A stretch of DNA of 12,285 nucleotides from assembly GCA_041652155.1 (NCBI GenBank), contig JBAZHV010000024.1, positions 1 to 12,285 of the forward strand, in the 5' to 3' direction. Source of the stretch: CAIMDX01 sp041652155. Lineage in GTDB: Bacteria; Patescibacteriota; Minisyncoccia; Minisyncoccales; JAQTVQ01. Position 1 is the first letter of the stretch; each line of letters starts with the position of its first letter. The position numbers and the translations under genes are program-made. Shown piece by piece: positions 1 to 6,062 of this stretch. The notes under the pieces are model-generated. The model searched no databases. It worked only from the letters and a program-made list of their open reading frames with translations, and was not told the origin of the DNA.

Positions 1-1
1 A

Positions 2-199
2 GCCGCGGCCAGTATTTTGGCCAAGGTTTACAGAGACAGGATAATGTTGAAATTGGATAAGAAATATCCGCAATATGGATTTGCCATCCACAAGGGCTAC
101 CCGACCAAACATCATCGCGAAATGTTGGGAATGTACGGCGTATCAGTTATCCACAGAAAAAGTTTCCGGCCTTGTTTCTTTTGTGATAAAATGAGTTAG
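2..199 (+). CDS. rnhB: Ribonuclease HII, C-terminal part (5' end outside window)
   Basis: RNase HII cuts the RNA strand of RNA-DNA hybrids and removes single ribonucleotides from DNA. The open frame runs in from the window edge and ends with TAG at 197-199; about 65 C-terminal residues are visible. They begin AAASILAKVYRDR, the conserved family segment whose Asp (in YRD) is one of the metal-binding catalytic acids. They continue with YPQYGFAIHKGYPT, a histidine and YGVSVIHRKSF, which match the family's C-terminal signature. The last eight residues (CFFCDKMS) are a short tail with two cysteines that I do not recognise as family-typical. No clear terminator follows; an imperfect inverted repeat at 231-270 lies downstream. 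Identity is secure from the motifs; only the amount missing upstream is unknown. Confidence 0.93.
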   Translation, partial: AAASILAKVYRDRIMLKLDKKYPQYGFAIHKGYPTKHHREMLGMYGVSVIHRKSFRPCFFCDKMS

Positions 200-230
200 C
201 TTGAATGTCGATATTCGAGCATTGAGAGTA

Positions 231-270
231 GAATGTCGAATGTCGTAACGATTTTCGACCTTCGACACTC
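231..270. repeat. Imperfect inverted repeat built on a gaatgtcga / tcgacattc motif
   Basis: Bases 231-245 pair with 256-270 at 13 of 15 positions across a 10-base loop. The motif gaatgtcga also occurs just upstream at 202-210, so the spacer between rnhB and the next gene is made of copies of one short word in both orientations. There is no T-run directly after the stem, so this is not a standard intrinsic terminator. It may be a degenerate palindromic repeat or a leftover of repeat expansion. A weak promoter-like pair lies in its right half (TCGACA at 262-267, 17-base gap, TAACAT at 285-290) and could serve the 475-aa gene; that reading is uncertain. Confidence 0.55.
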
Positions 271-312
271 GATCTTCCGATCAATAACATTGCCACTAAC
301 GTTCCAAACCTT

Positions 313-1740
313 ATGCCATTTCTCAAACCATCGTCGCGCACTCTAGCCCTTCTCGCCTCGGTCCTTGTCCTGTCCCTTTCCGCCGGCTATATCGCCTTGG
401 CCTGGACAGAACCGACCGGCACCATGCCCGTGACCGTGGCCGCTCCGTTGAACACCGGCAACGTAGCCCAGACCAAGTCCGGAGCCCTGGCCATCCAAGG
501 CAATCTGACCGCCCCGATCTTCTACGACGCCGACGATCCGACTTCGACCTATTACGTTAATCCTTCCGGCCAGACTGTTCTGGCGGGACCCGTAGGCATC
601 GGCACCGCTTCTTCGGGAAGCGCCCTTGATGTCAGGGGAACCATCACAACCGGCAATGTCAGCGCCACAAACGGTCCCGTTCTTCTCCAAGGATACTACG
701 GCGACGGAGCTTTAAGCGTTTTGGGCAGCGAGTATTCCAGCGGCGCTCCCATGCTGGGCTATGGAGTGAAGCCCAGCACGTCCGCGACCGGAAGCTTTCT
801 TTCTTCTTCGGGGATCAGCAACCTTTACCGTTCCGCTCTAACTTTGGGAGGATCGATCACTTTCTACACCGGTTTGCAGCAAACCGCGGCAATAGGATCG
901 GCGGCAGCTTTGTCTCCGGCCATGACCATTCAGAACGACGGCAAGATAGTCATCAACAACGGGGGACAGCTTTGCATCGGAGCGACGTGTGCCAGTTCGA
1001 GTACCTGGAATACAATAGTGAACAGCGCGGGCGGAGGAGGTGGAGGATTGTCGGGAGATATTATTACGATACCGACCAACGGATTGTTCGGCAGAGATTA
1101 TACCGATATTTCTTTTGATCCTTTAAGCAACAGATTGGTCGCAGTAGCATCATATGATTCAATTTATCCTGCAGCCAAGAGCAGGGTAATCGTTGACCTA
1201 GATAATTTATCGGTTAAAACTGACCAATATAATTACGCTTACGCTATTTACAGCAGCGGCTGTATCGGCGATTGGTGTTGTGATACTTATAATCTGCCGT
1301 CGGATAATTTTGATGCCAGCGGCCCGCTAATGGCGTGCCAAAATTTATCAACAGGCGCGACAATGTATTGGTGTACGGAAGGCAACCCGTGGTGTACTAC
1401 AAATCCTCTTTTGGGTTCGAACGTCATTACCCGTTGGGATCGCTCCTCATTAAAGGTAAGATCGGATGGAACATATCTTTATGTTCTTTATTATCCTGAT
1501 TGGGGCGGTTGCGCCTATACCTGGAAAATTTCCAGTTCAATGGTTTTGGTTGATCGCGGTGCGTCTCTGGCTAGGCCTTCAGTTAATGGGATACCGATCC
1601 AGGATCTTGGCTCGAGAGTCGCTTATCAAAATAAAATTTATGAGGTGAGACTGACTCCCGATATTGCTACTAATACATCGGGGGTAGGATTTATTGCCGG
1701 CTACTCTTTTTTTTGGCTCCACCAAACAGGCAGCTACTAA
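313..1740 (+). CDS. Secreted/surface protein, 475 aa, Parcubacteria-type N-terminal module with Cys-rich C-terminal domain
   Basis: No enzymatic function is recognised. Residues 1-30 are a signal peptide or N-terminal membrane anchor: a basic start (KPSSR), then a hydrophobic stretch (LALLASVLVLSLSAGYIALA). Next is a 'WTEPTG...VAAPLNTGNVAQTKSGALAIQG' module that I associate with exported proteins of Parcubacteria, then a segment reading VGIGTASSGSALDV, which resembles the 'VGIGTTSP..KLDV' motif of tail-fibre and adhesin stalks. A run of six glycines (240-245) forms a hinge. The rest has many aromatics and at least nine cysteines (for example GDWCCDTY, MYWCTEGNPWC, GGCAYTW), suggesting a disulfide-stabilised extracellular domain, possibly propeller-like (inference). 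Base composition changes sharply near the glycine hinge: by eye 63-65% G+C at 361-480 against 37-38% at 1081-1140 and 1201-1260. The start at 313 is the only one that gives a signal peptide; it has no Shine-Dalgarno. Likely a surface display or adhesion protein. Confidence 0.75.
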   Translation: MPFLKPSSRTLALLASVLVLSLSAGYIALAWTEPTGTMPVTVAAPLNTGNVAQTKSGALAIQGNLTAPIFYDADDPTSTYYVNPSGQTVLAGPVGIGTASSGSALDVRGTITTGNVSATNGPVLLQGYYGDGALSVLGSEYSSGAPMLGYGVKPSTSATGSFLSSSGISNLYRSALTLGGSITFYTGLQQTAAIGSAAALSPAMTIQNDGKIVINNGGQLCIGATCASSSTWNTIVNSAGGGGGGLSGDIITIPTNGLFGRDYTDISFDPLSNRLVAVASYDSIYPAAKSRVIVDLDNLSVKTDQYNYAYAIYSSGCIGDWCCDTYNLPSDNFDASGPLMACQNLSTGATMYWCTEGNPWCTTNPLLGSNVITRWDRSSLKVRSDGTYLYVLYYPDWGGCAYTWKISSSMVLVDRGASLARPSVNGIPIQDLGSRVAYQNKIYEVRLTPDIATNTSGVGFIAGYSFFWLHQTGSY

Positions 1741-1744
1741 ATTC

Positions 1745-1773
1745 TTGCAAAATTTATTATAAAATTTTAGAAT
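1745..1773 (+). promoter_or_regulatory. Candidate sigma-70-type promoter for the 472-aa exported protein
   Basis: TTGCAA (1745-1750) and TAGAAT (1768-1773) are separated by 17 bases, with matches of 4/6 and 5/6 to the consensus. Transcription would start near 1780, about 33 bases before the ATG at 1813. The stretch also contains a short AT-only dyad (AAAATTT/AAATTTT). AT-rich DNA yields such matches by chance, so confidence is moderate. Confidence 0.4.
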
Positions 1774-1812
1774 TAATCAGTTTAACCATTAATCAACAGC
1801 AGCCTTAAACAT

Positions 1813-3231
1813 ATGAAGATCTCAAGCAAAAAAATAATTATATCCACTTCGCTTTTAGCCGTTCTGTCGGCCGGACTTTTGATCACTGGAGTTTCTTTGG
1901 CTGCGGCGAAAAGAGACGTTGCGGGTTGGGCCTGGTCGGACACGATCGGCAGTATCAGCTTTAGTTCTACCAATTGCGATGCCAACGAAGATGGTTTGAT
2001 AGACGTGGCAGCTTGCGGCAATGTTGGCAACTCTATCACTCCGTATAAAGTTACTGTCGATGACAGCTCTGGAGCTTTGGCCGGTTATGCCTGGTCGGAT
2101 ACTATCGGAGTTATAAGCTTTAACGGAGCGGAAACCGGAACCCCTCCGGACAGTTATAATTGCGGCACCGGTTGCGTTGCCAAAGTGGACGCCACCAATA
2201 AAGTTATCGGCTGGGCCAGAGCTCTTTCAGCATGCAAAGACAATTATTGGAACGGGTCTGCTTGCACCAACTCCGGAGCGGGAGACAGGGCCGGCGGCTG
2301 GGATGGATGGATAAAAATGAGCAGCACTTCCTATAGCGTCACTCTGGGGCCTGCGGTGGGCGGGATCAGAGAATTTTTGGGATTTGCCTGGGGAGGAGCC
2401 ACATCCGGCGCGTCAGTGATAAACTCGATCAGCTTCAATAGCAAAAATTGCGACACCGACAGCGACGGTTTTTCCAATGGAGGAACGAATTGTCCCACAT
2501 CGGGAACAGCTATGTCCAGTTACAGGGTCATAGATACCGGAACGGCGAACAATCCGCCCGTAGCGAGCTTTTCCTGCGACCCCTCAATGTGTAATCTTGT
2601 CGATTCTAACCCTTGCAAATGCTATAACGACAATCAGTCATTGCTGGTCTTAAGGAACAGCTCCACAGACCCGCAGGGAGATTCCGACATCACGAAATCC
2701 GAATGGACGATCGGCGGCGTGGCTTATAGCGCTTGCAATGCCACCATGAAAGGAGATTGTCCTTTGCCAAAATTATTGGCGCCGGGAACATACAGCGTCG
2801 GGCTGACTGTGACCGATGCCGGTTCGAAGACAAGCAGCACGTCAAATAACGTCACATTCATACAAGGACCGGCGGCTGGATTTTCCTGTTCTCTCGATGG
2901 TACCAACTGGTATGATTGCGAAGACGTGGCCAATATAAAACCGGATCAAGGCGCCGCTGTCTATTTGAAGGACGATCTGTCGGCTCCATACGAACACTCC
3001 GTTGCGTCTCAGGGAGCCAGCATTACCGGCAGAACTTGGTCTTATAACGGCGTTACGACAGGCATTTCCGGGCAAGGCACTTCGGATGCTACGACAACCT
3101 TGAGCGTCCTTCCCGCTGTTGTCCAACTGCAGATCACCGATAACAACGGCAGAACCGCCGTTCAGAGCCACAACATTGCGGTGATCCCGTTGCCGAAATG
3201 GAAAGAATTGCCGCCATTCCAGGCCCAGTAG
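1813..3231 (+). CDS. Secreted protein, 472 aa, with GWAWSDTIG-type repeats and two PKD-like domains
   Basis: This is a probable surface protein; no enzyme motif is seen. Residues 1-32 are a signal peptide (MKISSKK, hydrophobic core, then SLAAA as a likely signal peptidase I site; no lipobox cysteine). Two clear repeats follow: GWAWSDTIGSISF (38-50) and GYAWSDTIGVISFN (91-104), with a looser third copy (GFAWGG...NSISFN, 190-209) and a GWDGWIKM element (162-169). I have seen this module widely in Parcubacteria exported proteins. Two acidic loops (CDANEDGLID at 55-64, CDTDSDGFSN at 213-222) have the D-x-[DN]-x-D-G spacing of calcium-binding loops. Residues about 248-349 and 352-457 look like two PKD/Ig-like domains (PPVASFSC...GTYSVGLTVTDAG; VVQLQITDNNGRT). 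Many paired cysteines suggest disulfides, so the chain probably folds outside the cell. It lies 72 bases after the other exported protein and is followed by a strong terminator. Confidence 0.8.
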   Translation: MKISSKKIIISTSLLAVLSAGLLITGVSLAAAKRDVAGWAWSDTIGSISFSSTNCDANEDGLIDVAACGNVGNSITPYKVTVDDSSGALAGYAWSDTIGVISFNGAETGTPPDSYNCGTGCVAKVDATNKVIGWARALSACKDNYWNGSACTNSGAGDRAGGWDGWIKMSSTSYSVTLGPAVGGIREFLGFAWGGATSGASVINSISFNSKNCDTDSDGFSNGGTNCPTSGTAMSSYRVIDTGTANNPPVASFSCDPSMCNLVDSNPCKCYNDNQSLLVLRNSSTDPQGDSDITKSEWTIGGVAYSACNATMKGDCPLPKLLAPGTYSVGLTVTDAGSKTSSTSNNVTFIQGPAAGFSCSLDGTNWYDCEDVANIKPDQGAAVYLKDDLSAPYEHSVASQGASITGRTWSYNGVTTGISGQGTSDATTTLSVLPAVVQLQITDNNGRTAVQSHNIAVIPLPKWKELPPFQAQ

Positions 3232-3249
3232 CGTTCAAAATCCAAATCT

Positions 3250-3273
3250 AAAAAAGGCAAATTTGCCTTTTTT
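3250..3273. terminator. Bidirectional intrinsic terminator after the exported-protein pair
   Basis: A 24-base perfect palindrome: six A, GGC, AAA, then the mirror half ending GCC and six T. On the + strand it makes an A-tract/hairpin/T-tract terminator 18 bases after the stop at 3231; the same holds on the minus strand. The GC core is only three pairs, so efficiency may be modest. Confidence 0.7.
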
Positions 3274-3367
3274 AGTTTTTAGCAAAAGGACCGCTCGGAA
3301 CCTGCTATTGCGGCGGATATTCCAATATCTAATTTGGGTTTGGCCGGCCGCGATATGAACCCCGGGG

Positions 3368-3395
3368 TTTACAAAAAATAGAAAAAATGTATAAT
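3368..3395 (+). promoter_or_regulatory. Sigma-70-type promoter for rpmF-nusB-rnc
   Basis: TTTACA (3368-3373), a 16-base gap and a perfect TATAAT (3390-3395). Transcription would begin near 3402, about 29 bases before the rpmF ATG. It follows the terminator at 3250-3273 and about 95 bases of spacer in which I see no gene, which marks a clean transcription-unit boundary. Confidence 0.75.
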
Positions 3396-3430
3396 AAGTG
3401 AAGTTTAACTATATTAATTTTTATATTACT

Positions 3431-3697
3431 ATGAGCGTTCCAAAGTGGAATCAAACATCGTCAAAAAGAGACCAGAGAAGAGGGAATATCTTTATCACCC
3501 CAAAAAACACCAACGTATGCCCCAAATGCGGCAAGGCAGTTTTGCCCCACACCGTTTGCAGTTATTGCGGTTTTTATAAAGGAAGAGAGGTCATAAACGT
3601 TATGGCTAAATTGGAGCGTAAAGAGAAAAAGAACCGCGAGAGGGAAGTCAAAGCCAAAGAAACCGAGGGGAAGGCCGCCGATACGGCTAAAAAATAA
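3431..3697 (+). CDS. rpmF: 50S ribosomal protein bL32
   Basis: A component of the large ribosomal subunit. The product is 88 aa. It starts MSVPKWNQTSSKRDQRRGN, the family's basic N-terminus, and carries a zinc ribbon with two CxxC pairs (C30/C33 and C43/C46: CPKCG...HTVCSYCGFYKGREV). The C-terminal third is a long charged tail rich in Lys, Arg and Glu, longer than in many bL32 proteins. I chose ATG 3431 because MSVPK is the family start; an in-frame ATG at 3398 would add 11 AT-encoded residues and lie at the predicted transcription start. It is the first gene of a unit with nusB (26 bases downstream) and rnc, driven by the promoter at 3368-3395. There is no Shine-Dalgarno. Confidence 0.95.
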   Translation: MSVPKWNQTSSKRDQRRGNIFITPKNTNVCPKCGKAVLPHTVCSYCGFYKGREVINVMAKLERKEKKNREREVKAKETEGKAADTAKK

Positions 3698-3723
3698 GTT
3701 TATTTCAATTCTCAACCAAGAAA

Positions 3724-4161
3724 ATGTCAGCTCGCCATTTATCACGATCAATAACAATGCAAAGTCTTTATGAGTGGGATTTCTATTCCGATAAAGACCA
3801 TCTGATCGAAGATGTTATTGAAAAGAATATAAAAGAATTTGGCGTTGGCCTGGGCGAAGACCAGTTCGTTCGCAATCTGGCCAAAGGAGTAATGGAGAAC
3901 AAAGACACTCTTGACCAGATAATAGTCAAAACAGCTCCCGAATGGCCTTTGGACCAGATAAATATCTTGGATAGAAATATTTTGAGGCTTGGTCTTTACG
4001 AATTGATATATGGCAACAAAGAAGAAGTTCCTCCCAAAGTTGCCATTAACGAGGCCATCGAACTGGCCAAAAATTTTGGAGGAGAGAGCTCCCGCAAATT
4101 TATCAATGGAGTTTTAGGGACAGTTTATAAAGAGATGGAACCGTCCCAACAGGAGGAGTAA
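3724..4161 (+). CDS. nusB: Transcription antitermination / ribosome-biogenesis factor NusB
   Basis: NusB binds boxA RNA together with ribosomal protein S10 and supports antitermination and processing of rRNA transcripts. The 145-aa product has the normal length and an all-helical sequence. It opens with SARHLSRSITMQSLYEWDF (the family's R-x-x-A/S-x-Q-x-L-Y segment) and contains PEWPLDQINILDRNILRLGLYEL and PPKVAINEAIELAKNFGGESSRKFINGVLG, which match the conserved C-terminal half. It sits between rpmF and rnc; grouping NusB with RNase III makes sense because both act on the rRNA precursor. No Shine-Dalgarno is present (upstream text is CCAAGAAA). Confidence 0.95.
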   Translation: MSARHLSRSITMQSLYEWDFYSDKDHLIEDVIEKNIKEFGVGLGEDQFVRNLAKGVMENKDTLDQIIVKTAPEWPLDQINILDRNILRLGLYELIYGNKEEVPPKVAINEAIELAKNFGGESSRKFINGVLGTVYKEMEPSQQEE

Positions 4162-4170
4162 ATAAATTCG

Positions 4171-4231
4171 TTTAAGCATTTTAACATCTTAACATTGCTT
4201 ATAGCTTTGCTGATATGTCCAAATGCTTAAA
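4171..4231 (+). repeat. Inverted repeat ending at the rnc start codon
   Basis: Bases 4171-4187 pair with 4215-4231 at 15 of 17 positions, including 11 contiguous pairs (TTTAAGCATTT with AAATGCTTAAA), across a 27-base loop. The last paired base is the A of the rnc ATG at 4231. The loop side also holds an out-of-frame ATG (4215) that begins like the true start (ATGTCCAAA). In RNA this hairpin would bury the start region. RNase III of other bacteria is known to cut a hairpin in its own leader; a similar role here is inference. It could also be a degenerate repeat. Confidence 0.5.
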
Positions 4232-4944
4232 TGTCCAAAAGATCCGTGAAAAATTTTTCACTGCCCGAGAAGAGACTAAATTTGAATTTTAAAAACAAGG
4301 ACCTGCTGACCCAGGCTTTCTGCCACCGTTCTTATTTGAACGAAAATCCGCAGTTCAAGCTGGCGCACAATGAAAGGCTGGAATTTTTGGGCGATGCGGT
4401 GCTTGAATTGGTGGTAACCGAAGACCTTTATATAAATTATCCCGACAAGCCGGAAGGGGAGCTGACCAGTTGGAGAGCCGCTTTGGTCAATGCCGTCATA
4501 CTGTCCGAGGTTTCCCGGGAGATAGGTTTTAACGATTTCCTTTTGCTTTCCCAGGGAGAAGCTAAAGATGAGAACAAGGCGCGGCAGTATATTTTGGCCA
4601 ACACTTTCGAAGCGTTTGTCGGAGCTTTATATCTTGACCAAGGATATGATTCCTGCAAGAGATTCATCGAGGACAATTTGATAGCCAGGAAGCTTCCCAC
4701 CATTCTTGCCAAAAAACTTTTCAAAGACGCAAAGTCTCTTTTCCAGGAAAAAGCGCAAGAGATAGTGGGCGTTACGCCCAGCTATTCGGTTTTAGAAGAA
4801 AAGGGGCCGGATCATTTGAAGCATTTCGTGGTAGGAGTATTCTTAAGCCAGGAAATGATAGCCAAAGGAGAGGGCTCTTCCAAACAGGAAGCGGAAGTGC
4901 AAGCCGCCAAGAACGGATTGGAAAAGAGGGGCTGGCTCGAATAA
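4231..4944 (+). CDS. rnc: Ribonuclease III
   Basis: A double-strand-specific endoribonuclease that matures rRNA precursors. The 237-aa product has the usual two-domain layout. The nuclease domain (about 10-155) contains the signature HNERLEFLGDAVLEL (46-60), with catalytic and metal-ligand acids E48, E51 and D55. The second acidic motif is ANTFEAFVGALYLD (123-136): E127 corresponds to the essential glutamate, but N124 stands where E. coli has the aspartate D114. A double-stranded RNA-binding domain follows (about 164-235: DAKSLFQEKAQE...GEGSSKQEAEVQAAKNGLE). The gene follows nusB after 69 bases that hold an inverted repeat reaching the start codon. There is no Shine-Dalgarno. Identity is certain; the Asn substitution is the only unusual residue I noticed. 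Confidence 0.96.
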   Translation: MSKRSVKNFSLPEKRLNLNFKNKDLLTQAFCHRSYLNENPQFKLAHNERLEFLGDAVLELVVTEDLYINYPDKPEGELTSWRAALVNAVILSEVSREIGFNDFLLLSQGEAKDENKARQYILANTFEAFVGALYLDQGYDSCKRFIEDNLIARKLPTILAKKLFKDAKSLFQEKAQEIVGVTPSYSVLEEKGPDHLKHFVVGVFLSQEMIAKGEGSSKQEAEVQAAKNGLEKRGWLE

Positions 4945-4996
4945 ACATCTAAAATCAAGATCAGTTAATAAAAATTAGTTAATTAAAGATAATATT

Positions 4997-5066
4997 AAAG
5001 TCCGCCTTCGCTTTAAAAGCTACTGCGGGACAAAGTCCGCCTTCGCTTTCGAAGCTACGGCGGGAT
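4997..5066. repeat. Two tandem 35-base palindromic repeat units (CCGCCTTCGCT family)
   Basis: Units 4997-5031 and 5032-5066 abut with a 35-base period. Each begins AAAGTCCGCCTTCGCTTT, has a few variable bases at the centre, then AGCTAC[TG]GCGGGA. Each folds as GTCC-GCC and GCTT arms facing AAGC and GGCGGGA/TGCGGGA arms with a small internal loop. The arms differ between units in compensating ways, so the hairpin is kept. The same core words (AAAG.CCGCCTTCGCT and AGCTACGGCG) recur at 7576-7720. It lies in the 138-base gap between rnc and rpsP, where I see no terminator or strong promoter. Confidence 0.85.
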
Positions 5067-5082
5067 AAAACAAATCAAACCT

Positions 5083-5385
5083 ATGTTAATGATCAGACTT
5101 TTCAGGACCGGTAAGAAAAATCAGCCTTCTTTCAAAGTGGTTGTTACAGAAAAAACCAACGCCCCTTCCAGGGGACGTTTTACCGAAGAAGTTGGCTTTT
5201 TCAATCCTCTCACCAAAGAGAAGATTTTGAAGAAAGACAGAGTGGAATATTGGATCAAAAGAGGTGCGCAGCCATCCGATACTGTTTACAATATGATGGT
5301 CGAAGCTAAGATTGTCGAGGGCAAAAAGAGATCGGTTCCCATGAAAAAGAAAAAAGAGGAAACCAAGCCCGGCGCCAAGAAATAG
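5083..5385 (+). CDS. rpsP: 30S ribosomal protein bS16
   Basis: A component of the small ribosomal subunit. The 100-aa product starts MLMIRLFRTGKKNQPSFKVV and contains SRGRFTEEVGFFNPL and a stretch ending VEYWIKRGAQPSDTV, the conserved bS16 core. The C-terminus is a lysine-rich extension (PMKKKKEETKPGAKK). Gene order rpsP, khpA, trmD follows the common bacterial rpsP-(khpA)-rimM-trmD cluster, but here a 248-base gap with its own promoter separates rpsP from khpA, and rimM is absent from the cluster. Upstream sequence is two palindromic repeats and no Shine-Dalgarno. Confidence 0.96.
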   Translation: MLMIRLFRTGKKNQPSFKVVVTEKTNAPSRGRFTEEVGFFNPLTKEKILKKDRVEYWIKRGAQPSDTVYNMMVEAKIVEGKKRSVPMKKKKEETKPGAKK

Positions 5386-5422
5386 TTCTAAAAATAGGTC
5401 TTTTTGTTGGGGATAGAGAATG

Positions 5423-5450
5423 TTGACAATGAATTTTAGACGTGTAAAAT
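5423..5450 (+). promoter_or_regulatory. Sigma-70-type promoter upstream of khpA
   Basis: A perfect TTGACA (5423-5428), a 16-base gap and TAAAAT (5445-5450, 5/6 to consensus). The start of transcription would be near 5457, leaving a leader of about 177 bases before khpA. It makes khpA at least partly independent of rpsP. Confidence 0.7.
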
Positions 5451-5456
5451 TAAATT

Positions 5457-5633
5457 GTAGTCAGATTTGATAGTTAGGTTGTCCAAGTCGGCCGCCATTA
5501 AGAGCAACTTGGATTTTCTCCAAAAAGCCGTAAAGCTCCGAGGGGAAAAAGGTCGAACTAACCGAAATTAAAGTTCTTTAGAAGCAAACAAGTTAGAAGT
5601 TATTATAAGAATTCTAAGAAAAGTTATTAAGTT
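5457..5633 (+). ncRNA. Structured untranslated leader before khpA (candidate regulatory RNA)
   Basis: No open frame of note is present. Three stems are visible. The first is a perfect 7-pair stem TCCAAGT (5482-5488) / ACTTGGA (5507-5513), with an 18-base loop. The second is an 8-pair stem TTTTCTCC (5514-5521) / GGGGAAAA (5542-5549), with one G-U pair, directly stacked on the first. The third is TTAGAA (5593-5598) / TTCTAA (5612-5617) close to the start codon. There is no T-run that would make an attenuator. I could not match it to a riboswitch or SRP/tmRNA/6S consensus. It may be a protein-binding leader, a small RNA under the promoter at 5423-5450, or simply a long spacer. Confidence 0.4.
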
Positions 5634-5978
5634 ATGGAAACAAACAAAGATCAAGATTTTTTAACCTATATTGTCAAAAATTTAGTTGATAATCCGGAAG
5701 ACGTGAAAGTTGAAAGAAAAGTCGATGAAATGGGAGTATTGCTCTCTGTCAGAGTAAACCCGGAAGATATGGGACAGATCGTTGGGCGCCAAGGCGCCAC
5801 AGCTCGTTCCATCAGAAGCCTCGTGAGAATTGTCGGCTTGAAGAACCATGCCAGAGTCAATTTGAAGATAGAAGAACCAGAAGGCGGTTCGAGAAGAAGA
5901 GAGGACAGGCCGGCAGAGAACAATAATGTCGAGGCCAACGCCAGCGTTTCCGACGGATTGGACGAAATACAGCTCTAA
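5634..5978 (+). CDS. khpA: KH-domain RNA-binding protein KhpA
   Basis: A small RNA-binding protein; in other bacteria KhpA pairs with KhpB/Jag and affects RNA stability and cell-wall growth. The 114-aa product has a single KH domain: DFLTYIVKNLVDNPEDVKVE, then VNPEDMGQIVGRQGATARSIRSLVRIVG with the RNA-contacting G-x-x-G loop at G51-R-Q-G54. The family is usually about 75-80 aa; here residues 84-114 form an extra charged, disordered-looking tail (SRRREDRPAENNN...). It lies between rpsP and trmD, its usual place. Expression likely uses the promoter at 5423-5450 through a long leader, and ends at the terminator at 6011-6047. No Shine-Dalgarno precedes the ATG. Confidence 0.92.
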   Translation: METNKDQDFLTYIVKNLVDNPEDVKVERKVDEMGVLLSVRVNPEDMGQIVGRQGATARSIRSLVRIVGLKNHARVNLKIEEPEGGSRRREDRPAENNNVEANASVSDGLDEIQL

Positions 5979-6010
5979 GAGATAAGAGCTTAAGGAAACT
6001 TATAAAATAG

Positions 6011-6047
6011 AAAAGCCGTATTGTCATTGCGATAGTGCGGCTTTTTT
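6011..6047 (+). terminator. Intrinsic terminator between khpA and trmD
   Basis: A-tract and GCCG (6011-6018) pair with CGGC and T-tract (6038-6045), and the stem continues inward to 15 pairs (6011-6025 with 6031-6045, several of them G-U) around a 5-base loop, followed by T to 6047. It ends only 15 bases before the trmD ATG, so trmD needs read-through or a promoter overlapping the hairpin. Confidence 0.85.
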
Positions 6048-6062
6048 GTTAGGCTATGAAAT

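Noticed and set aside
343..690. 115-aa minus-strand open frame inside the 475-aa surface protein gene
   Set aside because: Arises from the high G+C of the real gene on the opposite strand; low-complexity Gly/Arg/Asp text with no domain and no promoter.
3398..3430. Longer N-terminus for bL32
   Set aside because: The extra residues are AT-rich leader text that begins at the predicted transcription start; the family begins at MSVPK.
4215..4230. Alternative rnc start at ATG 4215
   Set aside because: It is 16 bases upstream and out of frame with the RNase III reading frame.
5457..5633. SRP RNA, 6S RNA or a known riboswitch
   Set aside because: None of the conserved words (for example the SRP GGAA tetraloop region) is present; kept only as an unclassified structured leader.
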